DNA from: Hydrogenophaga sp. SL48 | Lineage (GTDB): Bacteria; Pseudomonadota; Gammaproteobacteria; Burkholderiales; Burkholderiaceae_C | Assembly: GCF_021729865.1 (NCBI RefSeq) | Contig: NZ_CP063400.1 | Coordinates: 1,550,001-1,614,000, forward strand | DNA length: 64,000 bases | Direction of reading: 5' to 3' | Shown: positions 31,386 through 40,342 of the stretch, piece by piece | Numbering within the stretch: the stretch's first letter is position 1 | How the letters are laid out: each line of letters starts with the position of its first letter | The notes under the pieces: model-generated | The model's database searches: none | What the model was told of the DNA's origin: nothing | What the model saw: only the letters and a program-made list of their open reading frames with translations | Made by a program: the position numbers and the translations under genes

Positions 31386-32537
31386 ATGATCTACCTGGAC
31401 CACAACGCGACCACCCCACCCGCGCCGGAGGTGCTGGATGCCATGGGGCCGGTGTTTGTCACCGCCTGGGCCAACGCTTCGTCGCAGCACGGTCCGGGGC
31501 AGGACGCCAAGCGCGTGCTCGGCGCGGCGCGGGCCACGGCGGCCAAGGCGCTGGGCTGCAAGACCAGCGAACTCATCTTCACCAGCGGCGCCACCGAGGC
31601 CAACCACATGGCCTTGACCGGCCTGCTGGCGACGGCCCGGGCGCAGGGCCGCCAGCGCCTGCTGATCGGCGCGGTCGAACACTCGGCCCTTCTGCGCCTG
31701 GCGCGCTCGCTGGCCGAGCAGGGCGTGCCCGTGGACGTCATGCCAGTGTCGCCCGACGGCCGCATCGACCTCACCGCCGCTGCGGCCCTGATGGGCCCGG
31801 ATCTGGCCCTGGTCTCGCTGATGGCGGCCAACAACGAAACCGGTGCGTTGATGCCGGTGACGGAAGTCGCCGCGATGGCCCACGCGGCCGGCGCCGCCAT
31901 GCACGTGGACGCGACGCAGTGGATCGGCAAGCTGCCGTTTGCTTTTTCCGAATACCCGGCCGACGCGGTTTCGCTCTCGGCCCACAAATTCCACGGTCCC
32001 AAGGGTGCGGGCGCCTTGTTGCTGCGCCAGGGCCGGGCCCTCGTGCCGCCAGTGCCGGGCAGCCAGGAGCGCGGCCGCCGCGGCGGCACTGAGAACCTGC
32101 CGGCCATCGTTGGTTTGGCCGCGGCGCTGGAGCGTCTGGGCGATCTGGCGGTGCAGTCAGAACGGGCCGAACAGGTGGCCAGCCTGCGCGACGCGCTCGA
32201 GCGCGGCCTGGCCGAACTGCCCGGCCTGCACGTGTGGTGCCAGGGCGTGCCGCGCCTGCCGGGCACCAGCTACCTGCGCTTTGGCATGGTCGACGCTGAC
32301 GTGGTGCTGCAGCGCCTCTCGCGCCTGAACGTGGCGGCGTCCAGCGGCGCGGCCTGCTCGTCGGGCGGCAGCGAACCCTCGCACGTGTTGACCGCCATGG
32401 GCGTTCCGCGCGACGAGGCGCTGTGCGCCATCCGCTTTTCACTCGGCGATGAAACCCAAAGCGAAGACATCGCCCTGTTGCTCAACAGCCTGCCCGCCTT
32501 GCTGGAACCCTTGCTCAGCGTTGCCGCCGAGTCCTGA
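31386..32537 (+). CDS. nifS: NifS, nitrogenase cysteine desulfurase
   Basis: 383 residues from ATG 31386 (MIYLDHNATTPPAP); the frame is open six codons further upstream. PLP lysine in SLSAHKFHGPKGAGALLL and catalytic cysteine loop SSGAACSSGGSEPSHVL mark a group I NifS-type desulfurase. It gives the window a second desulfurase beside IscS at 9.5 kb. No nifU is beside it. Confidence 0.93.
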   Translation: MIYLDHNATTPPAPEVLDAMGPVFVTAWANASSQHGPGQDAKRVLGAARATAAKALGCKTSELIFTSGATEANHMALTGLLATARAQGRQRLLIGAVEHSALLRLARSLAEQGVPVDVMPVSPDGRIDLTAAAALMGPDLALVSLMAANNETGALMPVTEVAAMAHAAGAAMHVDATQWIGKLPFAFSEYPADAVSLSAHKFHGPKGAGALLLRQGRALVPPVPGSQERGRRGGTENLPAIVGLAAALERLGDLAVQSERAEQVASLRDALERGLAELPGLHVWCQGVPRLPGTSYLRFGMVDADVVLQRLSRLNVAASSGAACSSGGSEPSHVLTAMGVPRDEALCAIRFSLGDETQSEDIALLLNSLPALLEPLLSVAAES

Positions 32538-32563
32538 ATTTTTGTGTTTGCCCACTGGAGCCG

Positions 32564-32791
32564 ATGATGAAAGTGATGATCCGCCGCGATGCCAAAGGTG
32601 TGCTGAGCGCCTATGTGCCGAAGAAAGACCTGGAGGAGCCCATCGTCGACATGGTGAATCCCGGCATGTGGGGTGGTCTGGTCACGCTGGCCAACGGTTG
32701 GCAACTGGACCTGCCGGTCATGCCCGAAGGCACGAGCCTGCCCATCACCGTCGAAGCGCGCCGCCTGGCGTCTTCGGTTTCCGAGGACTGA
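32564..32791 (+). CDS. nifT: NifT/FixU
   Basis: 75 residues (MMKVMIRRDAKGVLSAYVPKKD), the NifT/FixU family size, with the conserved GGLVTLANGWQLDLP segment. The function of NifT is not established and it is usually dispensable. 26 bases after nifS. Confidence 0.93.
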   Translation: MMKVMIRRDAKGVLSAYVPKKDLEEPIVDMVNPGMWGGLVTLANGWQLDLPVMPEGTSLPITVEARRLASSVSED

Positions 32792-32796
32792 ACACC

Positions 32797-33057
32797 ATGT
32801 CCATCAGCACCGAACACCTGCGCGCCGCCGGCGAACTCGTGGGCGCTGCCGCCACCCTGCGCGACGCGGCCTCGATCTGGCGTTCCCAGCACCCCGAGAT
32901 GAAGGTGGTGCTGGTCGATGCGATGGACATGCGCGACGAAAAACCCGCGCTGCTGCTGGGCGCACGCAAGGTCTACCTCGCCACCTCCAACGGCCACTGC
33001 TGGAGCGTGACCGATGCGCCCGAAGAAGCCGATGCGCTCATCCTCACTCAGGAATAA
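32797..33057 (+). CDS. Small nif-associated protein (DUF6129-like)
   Basis: 86 residues: an N-terminal helical part and a C-terminal beta part (LGARKVYLATSNGHCWSVTDAPEEADALIL). The pattern resembles the small DUF6129-type proteins encoded in Azotobacter-type nif regions; the match is from memory. It starts 5 bases after nifT. Confidence 0.72.
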   Translation: MSISTEHLRAAGELVGAAATLRDAASIWRSQHPEMKVVLVDAMDMRDEKPALLLGARKVYLATSNGHCWSVTDAPEEADALILTQE

Positions 33058-33060
33058 AAA

Positions 33061-34224
33061 ATGGAAATCGATGCCATCTCCCTCTACGAGCCCGAGTGCG
33101 GCGAGCGCGAGATCCAGCTCGTCACCGCGGTGCTGGAATCGGCCCGCTGGGGCGATGGCCCCATGCTGGAATCGTTCGAGCGCGCTTTCGCGGGCTGGGC
33201 CGGGCGGCGCCATGCGGTCGCGGTGGGCAGCGGCACCCTGGGCACCTGGATCGCCCTGCGCGCCTACGGCATCGGGCCGGGTGACGAGGTGGTCTGCAGC
33301 AGCCACTCGTGGCACCAGGTGGCGCAGGCCATCACGCTCGCGGGCGCCACGCCGGTGTTCGCCGACATCAACTACTGGACCGGCTGCCTGAGCCCCGAGG
33401 AGGCCGCGCTCAAGATCACGCCGCAGACCCGCGCCATCCTGGCCGGCAACACCAACGGCCACCCGGCCGACTGGGACCCACTGCGTGCGCTCACGAAAGC
33501 GCACGGCATCCACCTGATCGAAGACAGCACCGAAGCCCTGGGCTCGCGCTACAAGGGCCAGACCGTGGGCAGCTTCGGCGACGTGTCGGTGTTCGACTTT
33601 TCGCAGCCCTCGGCCCTGTGCACCGGCGAGGGCGGCATGCTGGTCACCGACGACGACGTGCTGGTGCACGAACTGCGCTATCTGCGCCAGCGCCGCGTGA
33701 GCGACCGGCATTCGGTCTCGGTCGGTTCGCGTGTGCCACTGCAGGCCGGCATGAGCGAGATGACCGCCGCGCTCGGCCTGGCCCAGCTCGCCAGCCTGGA
33801 CGACCGGCTGATGGAGCGCAAGCAGGTCGAGCTCTGGTACCACGAGCAGATGCAGAGCTTCGAGGGCGTGAAGCCGCCTTACCTGGCCGAGAACGTCGAC
33901 GAGGTGCACTGGATGCTGTACGTGGTGCACCTGGGCAAACGCTTCACCGCCAGCGCCCGCGCGCAGATGGTGGACGACATGGCCTCCAGCGGCATCGAGA
34001 CCGCCGCCTACAGCCACCCGCTGCACCAGCAGTTCCATTACATGAACGCGGCCGAGTCCATCGGCCAGCAGCGCGGCCTGCTGCGCGACACCGACCGCAT
34101 CGGCGACCGCGCCCTGGCCCTGCCGCTGCACACCCAGATGGACGCGGTGCAGGTGCAGTACATCGTCACGACGCTCAAGGACACCGCCACCAATGTCGGC
34201 GCCGGCGCTGCCATTTACCTCTAA
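33061..34224 (+). CDS. DegT/DnrJ/EryC1/StrS-family protein lacking the PLP lysine
   Basis: 387 residues, a complete fold-type I aminotransferase of the DegT family: AVAVGSGTLGTWIALRAYGIGPGDEVV, EDSTEALGSRYKGQTVGSFG, GEGGMLVTDDD. In the family the catalytic lysine sits six residues before GEGG in the F-x-F-x-x-x-K motif. Here the motif is FDFSQPSALCTGEGG, with Ser (about 184) in that place. The protein therefore probably cannot form the usual Schiff base. The Asp that contacts the PLP ring (EDST) is kept. It starts 3 bases after the DUF6129-like gene. The role in nitrogen fixation is unknown. Confidence 0.88.
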   Translation: MEIDAISLYEPECGEREIQLVTAVLESARWGDGPMLESFERAFAGWAGRRHAVAVGSGTLGTWIALRAYGIGPGDEVVCSSHSWHQVAQAITLAGATPVFADINYWTGCLSPEEAALKITPQTRAILAGNTNGHPADWDPLRALTKAHGIHLIEDSTEALGSRYKGQTVGSFGDVSVFDFSQPSALCTGEGGMLVTDDDVLVHELRYLRQRRVSDRHSVSVGSRVPLQAGMSEMTAALGLAQLASLDDRLMERKQVELWYHEQMQSFEGVKPPYLAENVDEVHWMLYVVHLGKRFTASARAQMVDDMASSGIETAAYSHPLHQQFHYMNAAESIGQQRGLLRDTDRIGDRALALPLHTQMDAVQVQYIVTTLKDTATNVGAGAAIYL

Positions 34225-34233
34225 GGAAACACC

Positions 34234-35070
34234 ATGACCGACCTGATCCAAGACATCGCCAGCCGCCTCGACGCCGGCAGCGTCATCCCTTACCTGGGCC
34301 CGGACATGTTGTCGCTGTGTGAACCCGGCAAGGTGCCGGCCACGCCGCTGGACCTGGCGACCTTCATGACGGCCAAGGTCAGCGTGCCGCACAAGGTGCG
34401 CAGCCGCCTCACGCAGGCAGCACAGTTCATCGAGAACTTCAAGCACCGCAAGTCCGTCGTGCACCTGATGAACGAGGCCTTTGCCAGCTCGCCCGAGCCT
34501 TCGGCGCTGCAGCTGGCCCTGGCGGGCAGCAACGCCGGCCTCTGGGTCGACACCTGGTACGACGACACCATGCTGAACGCGCTGACCCGCGTGCGCGGCG
34601 ACAGCGGCTGGAACCAGGTGCAAGGCCTGTCGCAGTCCGAACATTTCGGCCACTGGACCGGCGCCTACGACGCCCAGGGCCAGGCGCTCGAAGCCCTGCC
34701 CGTGGCGCCAACGCACTACAAGCCCTGGGGCGGTCACAGCCCGGCCGGCAACTACCTCGTGTCCGACAGCGACTACGTCGAGGTGCTGACCGAGATCGAC
34801 ATCCAGACCCCCATCCCCGCGGCCGTGCAGGCCTGGCGCAGCGGCCGCCATTTCCTGTTCCTCGGCTGCCGCTTCGACGACCAGCTCACGCGCTGTTTTG
34901 CCCGCCAGATCATGAAGCGCTCCAGCGACCAACACTGGGCCGTGCTGCCCAACGAGCCGACCCGCATGGAAGCGCGTTTTCTGGAAGAGCAGGGCATCAC
35001 CCGCATCAACATGCCGCTGGCCGATTTTTCGGCGGCCTTCATTGATGCACTCCAACCCGCGCTCGCCTGA
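34234..35070 (+). CDS. SIR2-like domain protein of the nif operon
   Basis: 278 residues. The start (IASRLDAGSVIPYLGPDMLSL) and the end (HFLFLGCRFDDQLTRCFARQ) resemble the SIR2-like (SIR2_2) fold, which binds NAD. The canonical glycine motif is altered to YLGPD. It lies 9 bases after the DegT-type gene and 43 bases before a ferredoxin. Such proteins are known mainly from defence systems; a nif-linked subfamily could act in NAD-based control or modification. Function not known. Confidence 0.78.
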   Translation: MTDLIQDIASRLDAGSVIPYLGPDMLSLCEPGKVPATPLDLATFMTAKVSVPHKVRSRLTQAAQFIENFKHRKSVVHLMNEAFASSPEPSALQLALAGSNAGLWVDTWYDDTMLNALTRVRGDSGWNQVQGLSQSEHFGHWTGAYDAQGQALEALPVAPTHYKPWGGHSPAGNYLVSDSDYVEVLTEIDIQTPIPAAVQAWRSGRHFLFLGCRFDDQLTRCFARQIMKRSSDQHWAVLPNEPTRMEARFLEEQGITRINMPLADFSAAFIDALQPALA

Positions 35071-35113
35071 CCTTTTTGCTTCCCTTTTCCCAACCAGCCA
35101 TGAGGCCACAACC

Positions 35114-35410
35114 ATGACCACGATCACCGTCCTTCCTTCCGGCAAGTCCTACGAAGTCGCCGCCGGCACCACCCTGCTCAAAGCCTTGCTCGGCGTGGGC
35201 GAGCCGGTCATGAGCAAATGCGGCGGCAACGCCAAGTGCGAGGCTTGCCACGTCTTCGTCACCAGCGGCCGCAAGAGCCTGTCGCGCATCCAGCCGCTCG
35301 AAAACGAAAAACTCGACGGCATGGTCGGCATCGGATCGGCCTCGCGCCTGGCTTGCCAGGCCGTGCTCGGCGAAGACCCGATCACCGTCGAACTCCTGAT
35401 GACAAGCTGA
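35114..35410 (+). CDS. [2Fe-2S] ferredoxin (nif operon)
   Basis: 98 residues. Cluster ligands CGGNAKCEAC and a distal cysteine in RLACQ define a plant/vertebrate-like 2Fe-2S ferredoxin. It lies between the SIR2-like and amine-oxidase-like genes. It could transfer electrons to the flavoprotein or to nitrogenase maturation. Confidence 0.92.
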   Translation: MTTITVLPSGKSYEVAAGTTLLKALLGVGEPVMSKCGGNAKCEACHVFVTSGRKSLSRIQPLENEKLDGMVGIGSASRLACQAVLGEDPITVELLMTS

Positions 35411-35429
35411 GCCCCGGGGCGCATCCGCC

Positions 35430-37034
35430 ATGGCCGCCTTGCTCCATCTGCCGACCCACCAAGTGGCCGACGTCGTGGTGGTTGGCGCGGGCCTGTGTGG
35501 CCTGGCGCTCACCCGCAGCCTGGTCGCACGCGGCCTGAGCGTGACCCTGCTCGAAGCGCGGGATCGCATCGGCGGCCGGGTGCTGACCTGCGCCGATGCG
35601 CAGACCGGCCAGGCGCTTGACCTGGGCGCCACCTGGACCTGGCCCGAGACCGAGCCGCGCATCAGCGCGCTGCTCGGCGAGCTGGGCCTGGCCACGCTGG
35701 CACAACACGACCCGGGCGACGCGCTCTGGCTCACCGACCCGAACCGCCAGCCCGAACGGCGGCAGGAAGAGGGCGGCGTGCACGCGGGTGCCAGGCGCAT
35801 CCAGGGCGGCGCGGCCCGGCTCGTGGACGCGCTGGCCGCCGGTCTGCCTGAAGGCTGTCTGCGGCTGGGCCAACCGGTGCGCGTGCTGCGCGACCGTGGC
35901 TCGTACATCGAGCTTATGCTGGAAGCTGGCGCGCCGCTGCGCGCGCGCCAGGTGGTGCTCGCCCTGCCGCCGCGCCTGGTGCATGACCGCGTTCTGTTCG
36001 ATCCACCCCTGCCGGCGACGGTCTGGGATGCGATGGAAAGCACCGCCACCTGGATGGCCACCCACGCCAAAGCCTTGATCGCTTTTGACCACGCTTTCTG
36101 GCGCGAAGCCGGGCACTCGGGCAACGCCTTCGTGCGCCACGCGCAGGCCGTGCTCGGCGAGGTGTTCGACGCCTGCGACGAAACCAACGGCGCGGCGCTG
36201 GGCGGCTTCGTGGCGCTGAACCCGGCGCAGCGCGAACACTTCCAGCGCGGCCTGCCACTGCTCATCGACAGCCAGCTCGCCCAGCTCTACGGCCAGGCCG
36301 CGCAGAGCGGCCGGCTGCAACTGCAGGACTGGGCCCTGGAGCCCTGGACCTGCAGCGACACCGACCGCGCCACCCCGCCCGAACCGCCGTTGGCCAGCCC
36401 GCTGCTGCGCCAACCGCTGTGGAGCGGCCGGGTGCTTCTGGGTGGCAGCGAAACGGCGGCCCATGGCGCCGGGCACATGGAAGGCGCGCTCGAAGCGGCC
36501 GACCGCATCGCCCACGCGCTGCTGCGCCAGAAAGCGCCCACCGCCACCACCCAAGAGACTGTGGCGCTGGACCGCGAATCGGCGCTGCAAGCCTTTGCCG
36601 AGGGCGTGGCCGCCCGCGCCGCCGCCGCACCCGACCAGTACCGCCGCCACCTCACGCGCCTGCTCTCCAGCCAGCAACACGATCTGCTCACGCAGCGCGC
36701 CTTGCTCGCGACGGTGGACCGCGTCTACAGCGAAAGCCTGGCGCAGATCGACGCGCTGTTGCCGGCGCTCGACGCCGCCGAGGCTGCGGTCGCGCAAGGG
36801 CAGCACGCGCTCACGCCCCAGCTGCTGGCACCGTTCGCGGGCTGGAACAAGGGCTTGCTGCAGGCCGCGCTGGCCTTCAACGCCAGCTCGTGCGCCTTGT
36901 CGAACTTTGCGCAGGACCAGGTGCCCGACGCCGAGACACAACGCGCCATCACGCTCGACCTGGCCGCCGCCTGGCGCGAGTTCGCCATCGAGCTCAACGC
37001 CCGGTTGCTGCAGGCCCAACCGGTGACCGCTTGA
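35430..37034 (+). CDS. FAD-dependent amine-oxidase-like protein with C-terminal extension
   Basis: 534 residues. The N-terminal FAD-binding motif VVVGAGLCGLALTRSLVARGLSVTLLEARDRIGGRV and the second FAD block LLGGSETAAHGAGHMEGALEAADRIA (about 345) belong to the flavin amine oxidase family. The oxidase part ends near residue 370. A helical extension of about 160 residues follows (DRESALQAFAEGVAARAAAA, LLPALDAAEAAVAQGQ) with no family that I recognise. It is 19 bases after the ferredoxin, a possible redox partner. Substrate unknown. Confidence 0.85.
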   Translation: MAALLHLPTHQVADVVVVGAGLCGLALTRSLVARGLSVTLLEARDRIGGRVLTCADAQTGQALDLGATWTWPETEPRISALLGELGLATLAQHDPGDALWLTDPNRQPERRQEEGGVHAGARRIQGGAARLVDALAAGLPEGCLRLGQPVRVLRDRGSYIELMLEAGAPLRARQVVLALPPRLVHDRVLFDPPLPATVWDAMESTATWMATHAKALIAFDHAFWREAGHSGNAFVRHAQAVLGEVFDACDETNGAALGGFVALNPAQREHFQRGLPLLIDSQLAQLYGQAAQSGRLQLQDWALEPWTCSDTDRATPPEPPLASPLLRQPLWSGRVLLGGSETAAHGAGHMEGALEAADRIAHALLRQKAPTATTQETVALDRESALQAFAEGVAARAAAAPDQYRRHLTRLLSSQQHDLLTQRALLATVDRVYSESLAQIDALLPALDAAEAAVAQGQHALTPQLLAPFAGWNKGLLQAALAFNASSCALSNFAQDQVPDAETQRAITLDLAAAWREFAIELNARLLQAQPVTA

Positions 37035-37041
37035 AAGACCC

Positions 37042-37416
37042 ATGAACCAACACCCCATGCTGCTCAGCGCCTTGTTGGGCCTGATCCAGAACGCCTGCGA
37101 ATCGGTGCTGATCCTGGTCGAACAGCTGCCGCGAGAAGAGTTGATGCGTTCGCGCCTCACGCGCGCCGAGGTGCAGCGCCAGCTCGCCACCCTGGCCGCC
37201 AGCGTGGCGCAGATCGAGCCGGAGCAACGCGCCACCATGCACGAGCTCGACTGGTCGGGCTGGGCACTGATGCGGGTGCAACTCGCTGGCCCGCCCGGCG
37301 AGACCCTGGACGAAGCCCTGTGGTTCGCCAGTCAGTCGCTGGTGCCCGCGACGCTGCTGTGGTTAAGGGTGTACCGGCAGAGTCAACCCGATCTGTTTCG
37401 CATGAGTCTGGCTTGA
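37042..37416 (+). CDS. Small helical protein ending the nifB operon, unknown function
   Basis: 124 residues with a helical N-terminal half (LLSALLGLIQNACESVLILVEQLPREELMRSRLTRAEVQRQL). It follows the amine-oxidase-like gene by 7 bases, so it is co-transcribed. No catalytic motif. The long inverted-repeat element begins 43 bases after its stop. Confidence 0.7.
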   Translation: MNQHPMLLSALLGLIQNACESVLILVEQLPREELMRSRLTRAEVQRQLATLAASVAQIEPEQRATMHELDWSGWALMRVQLAGPPGETLDEALWFASQSLVPATLLWLRVYRQSQPDLFRMSLA

Positions 37417-37458
37417 GGGCGCTGGCGCTTTTCAGCTCTCTCCGGGTGAGCAGTCGGT

Positions 37459-38020
37459 CTCTCTCGTGGCACCTCGGGTGCCAAGGCGTGTGCGCTCAGG
37501 CCGCAGCGCTTGAGTGAAGCGGCCGGCGCTGCGCACCGACTGCCCTGCGATGCTCGCGGCCGTGGCCCGTCGCCAAACTCGCTGCGTTCGCTGGCGCTCT
37601 CTCCGCTCAGACATGGCGACGATTCAGATGACGAAGCGCGCTGCGCGCGCGGCCACAACCCCTGCGCTTCTCGGCGCCTCACATGGCGCGCTGCGGCCTG
37701 AGCGCACACGCCTCGGCAGGACCGGCGTGGGTTCTCTATCAGTTGAGAGTCAAGTCATTTCATGCTGCGGCAGGCGCTGTCCGGTGGGGGCGACTTTCCG
37801 GGGTGGCTGTGTCCGCCCGTCTGGGGCCGGGCGCGCCAGTGCGCGCTTCGCTGACTGACTTGCGGCCACTGTCTGAGCAGAGAGAGCGCAGCGAACGGCG
37901 CGAGTTTGGCCGCACCGGCCCCAGATGGGTGGGCGCAGCGAAGTCGGCGCAGCCGACCACCCGGATGAGCCCCCGCCGGGCAGCGCCTGCCGCAGCACGC
38001 GAGGTGCCACGAGCGAGATC
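37459..38020. repeat. Long dispersed non-coding inverted-repeat element, copy 2
   Basis: A 562-base relative of 5112-5680 in the same orientation. The ends TCTCGTGGCACCTCG (about 37462) and CGAGGTGCCACGAG (about 38000) are inverted repeats; their loops differ from copy 1 while the pairing is kept. The inner 36-37 base arms are at 37573-37609 and 37874-37909. It separates the nifB operon from the molybdenum operon. No gene is supported inside. Confidence 0.85.
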
Positions 38021-38074
38021 TGCGCCCACCCAAAAAGAGCACAGAAAAAGAGACCAGCGTTCCCTTCCGCAAGC

Positions 38075-38090
38075 TGGCCCACGTATTGCA
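38075..38090 (+). promoter_or_regulatory. Probable sigma-54 promoter of the molybdenum operon
   Basis: TGGCCC-ACGTA-TTGCA, one mismatch to TGGCAC-N5-TTGCA with correct GG-N10-GC spacing. Start expected near 38101, about 110 bases before the first gene. Confidence 0.68.
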
Positions 38091-38120
38091 AACCAGGTCA
38101 ACAAGCCACGTAAGCGTGGA

Positions 38121-38144
38121 CGTTGTGTAGCAAAGCACACAACG
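38121..38144. promoter_or_regulatory. Perfect 8-8-8 palindrome, possible ModE box
   Basis: CGTTGTGT-N8-ACACAACG. The 8-8-8 layout with CGTT and AACG ends resembles known ModE (molybdate-repressor) boxes of modABC operons. It also contains TGT-N10-ACA, so it could be read as a NifA site, but it lies downstream of the likely promoter. A further half site CGTTGTGT is at 38162-38169. Confidence 0.55.
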
Positions 38145-38213
38145 CTGTCCTTGGACCCGTCCGTTGTGTCGTGACCAATACAGAGCCGGTCCCCTTGTTC
38201 ACAGGAACTCCTC

Positions 38214-38498
38214 ATGTCCCCGTCCGAGTTGAACGCCACCAGCCAGCCCCTGATGGGCAAGCTGCTGATCGACACCGCCATGGGCAGCTTCCTCGGCGAC
38301 AAGCGCATCCGCCTGCTCGAAGCCATCGCCCAGCACGGCACCGTCAATGCCGAGGTCACGCTGGACCTGCCGGGCGGCCACCACGTGCTGACCGCCGTGG
38401 TCACCGACCAGAGCGTCGAGCGCCTCGGTCTCGCCGTGGGCCAGCCGGTGACCGCGATCTTCAAGGCCTCCAGCGTCTTCCTCGTTTCCACCGACTGA
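38214..38498 (+). CDS. Mop/TOBE molybdate-binding protein with a ModE-like N-terminal remnant
   Basis: 94 residues. The C-terminal two thirds (VNAEVTLDLPGGHHVLTAVVTDQSVERLGLAVGQPVTAIFKASSVFLV) is one complete Mop/TOBE domain that binds molybdate. The first 33 residues (LIDTAMGSFLGDKRIRLLEAIAQHG) look like the start of the ModE winged helix, which then breaks off and joins the Mop domain in frame. It cannot bind DNA as ModE does. It could be a molybdate store (molbindin) or a deletion derivative of modE. Confidence 0.82.
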   Translation: MSPSELNATSQPLMGKLLIDTAMGSFLGDKRIRLLEAIAQHGTVNAEVTLDLPGGHHVLTAVVTDQSVERLGLAVGQPVTAIFKASSVFLVSTD

Positions 38499-38517
38499 AC
38501 AACACCAAGGACCTTTC

Positions 38518-39637
<1,120 letters not shown>

Positions 39638-39670
39638 GGCGGGGCGGCTGACGCTCACCGGCTGGATCAC

Positions 39671-40342
39671 ATGCTGTCGAATCACGACCTCGCCGCCGTG
39701 TGGCTCACGGTCCAGCTCGCGGGCCTCACCACCGTGCTGCTGCTCGCGCTGGGCACGCCGGTGGCCTGGTGGCTGGCGCGCACGCCCTCGCGGCTGAAGG
39801 GCCTGGTGGGTTCGGTGGTCACGCTGCCGCTGGTGTTGCCGCCTGCTGTGCTCGGCTTCTACCTGCTGGTGCTCATGGGCCCCGAGGGGCCGGTGGGCCG
39901 GCTCACTCAATCGCTGGGCTTGGGCCTGCTGCCGTTCACCTTTGCCGGGCTGGTGGTGGCCTCGTGTCTGTATTCCATGCCCTTCGTGATCCAGCCCCTG
40001 CAGCAGGCCTTCGTCGCCATCGGCCGCGCGCCCATGGAGGCGGCGGCCACGTTGCGCGCCTCGCCACTGGACGCGTTTTTCACCGTGGCGCTGCCGCTCG
40101 CGCGGCCGGGGTTCATCACCGCCGCTGTGCTCGGCTTCGCTCACACGGTCGGCGAGTTCGGTGTGGTGCTGATGATCGGCGGCAACATCCCGGGCAAGAC
40201 ACAGGTGCTGTCGATGGCGATCTACAACCACGTGGAGGCGATGGAGTATCACAACGCGCACTGGTTGGCCGGCGGCATGCTGGCTTTTTCTCTCGCCGTG
40301 CTGCTGTTGCTCAACAGCCGTGGCTGGAACCGTTCGCCATGA
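39671..40342 (+). CDS. modB: ModB, molybdate ABC permease
   Basis: 223 residues, about five membrane segments. The EAA loop that contacts ModC is [30 protein letters not shown] (about 117-146). Its stop overlaps the modC start as ATGA. Confidence 0.95.
   Translation: MLSNHDLAAVWLTVQLAGLTTVLLLALGTPVAWWLARTPSRLKGLVGSVVTLPLVLPPAVLGFYLLVLMGPEGPVGRLTQSLGLGLLPFTFAGLVVASCLYSMPFVIQPLQQAFVAIGRAPMEAAATLRASPLDAFFTVALPLARPGFITAAVLGFAHTVGEFGVVLMIGGNIPGKTQVLSMAIYNHVEAMEYHNAHWLAGGMLAFSLAVLLLLNSRGWNRSP

Noticed and set aside
32611..35145. 844-codon minus-strand open frame
   Set aside because: Antisense shadow of nifT through the SIR2-like gene; no homology.
38121..38144. Intrinsic terminator
   Set aside because: The palindrome has an 8-base stem but no T-run after it and lies upstream of the genes, so an operator is more likely.
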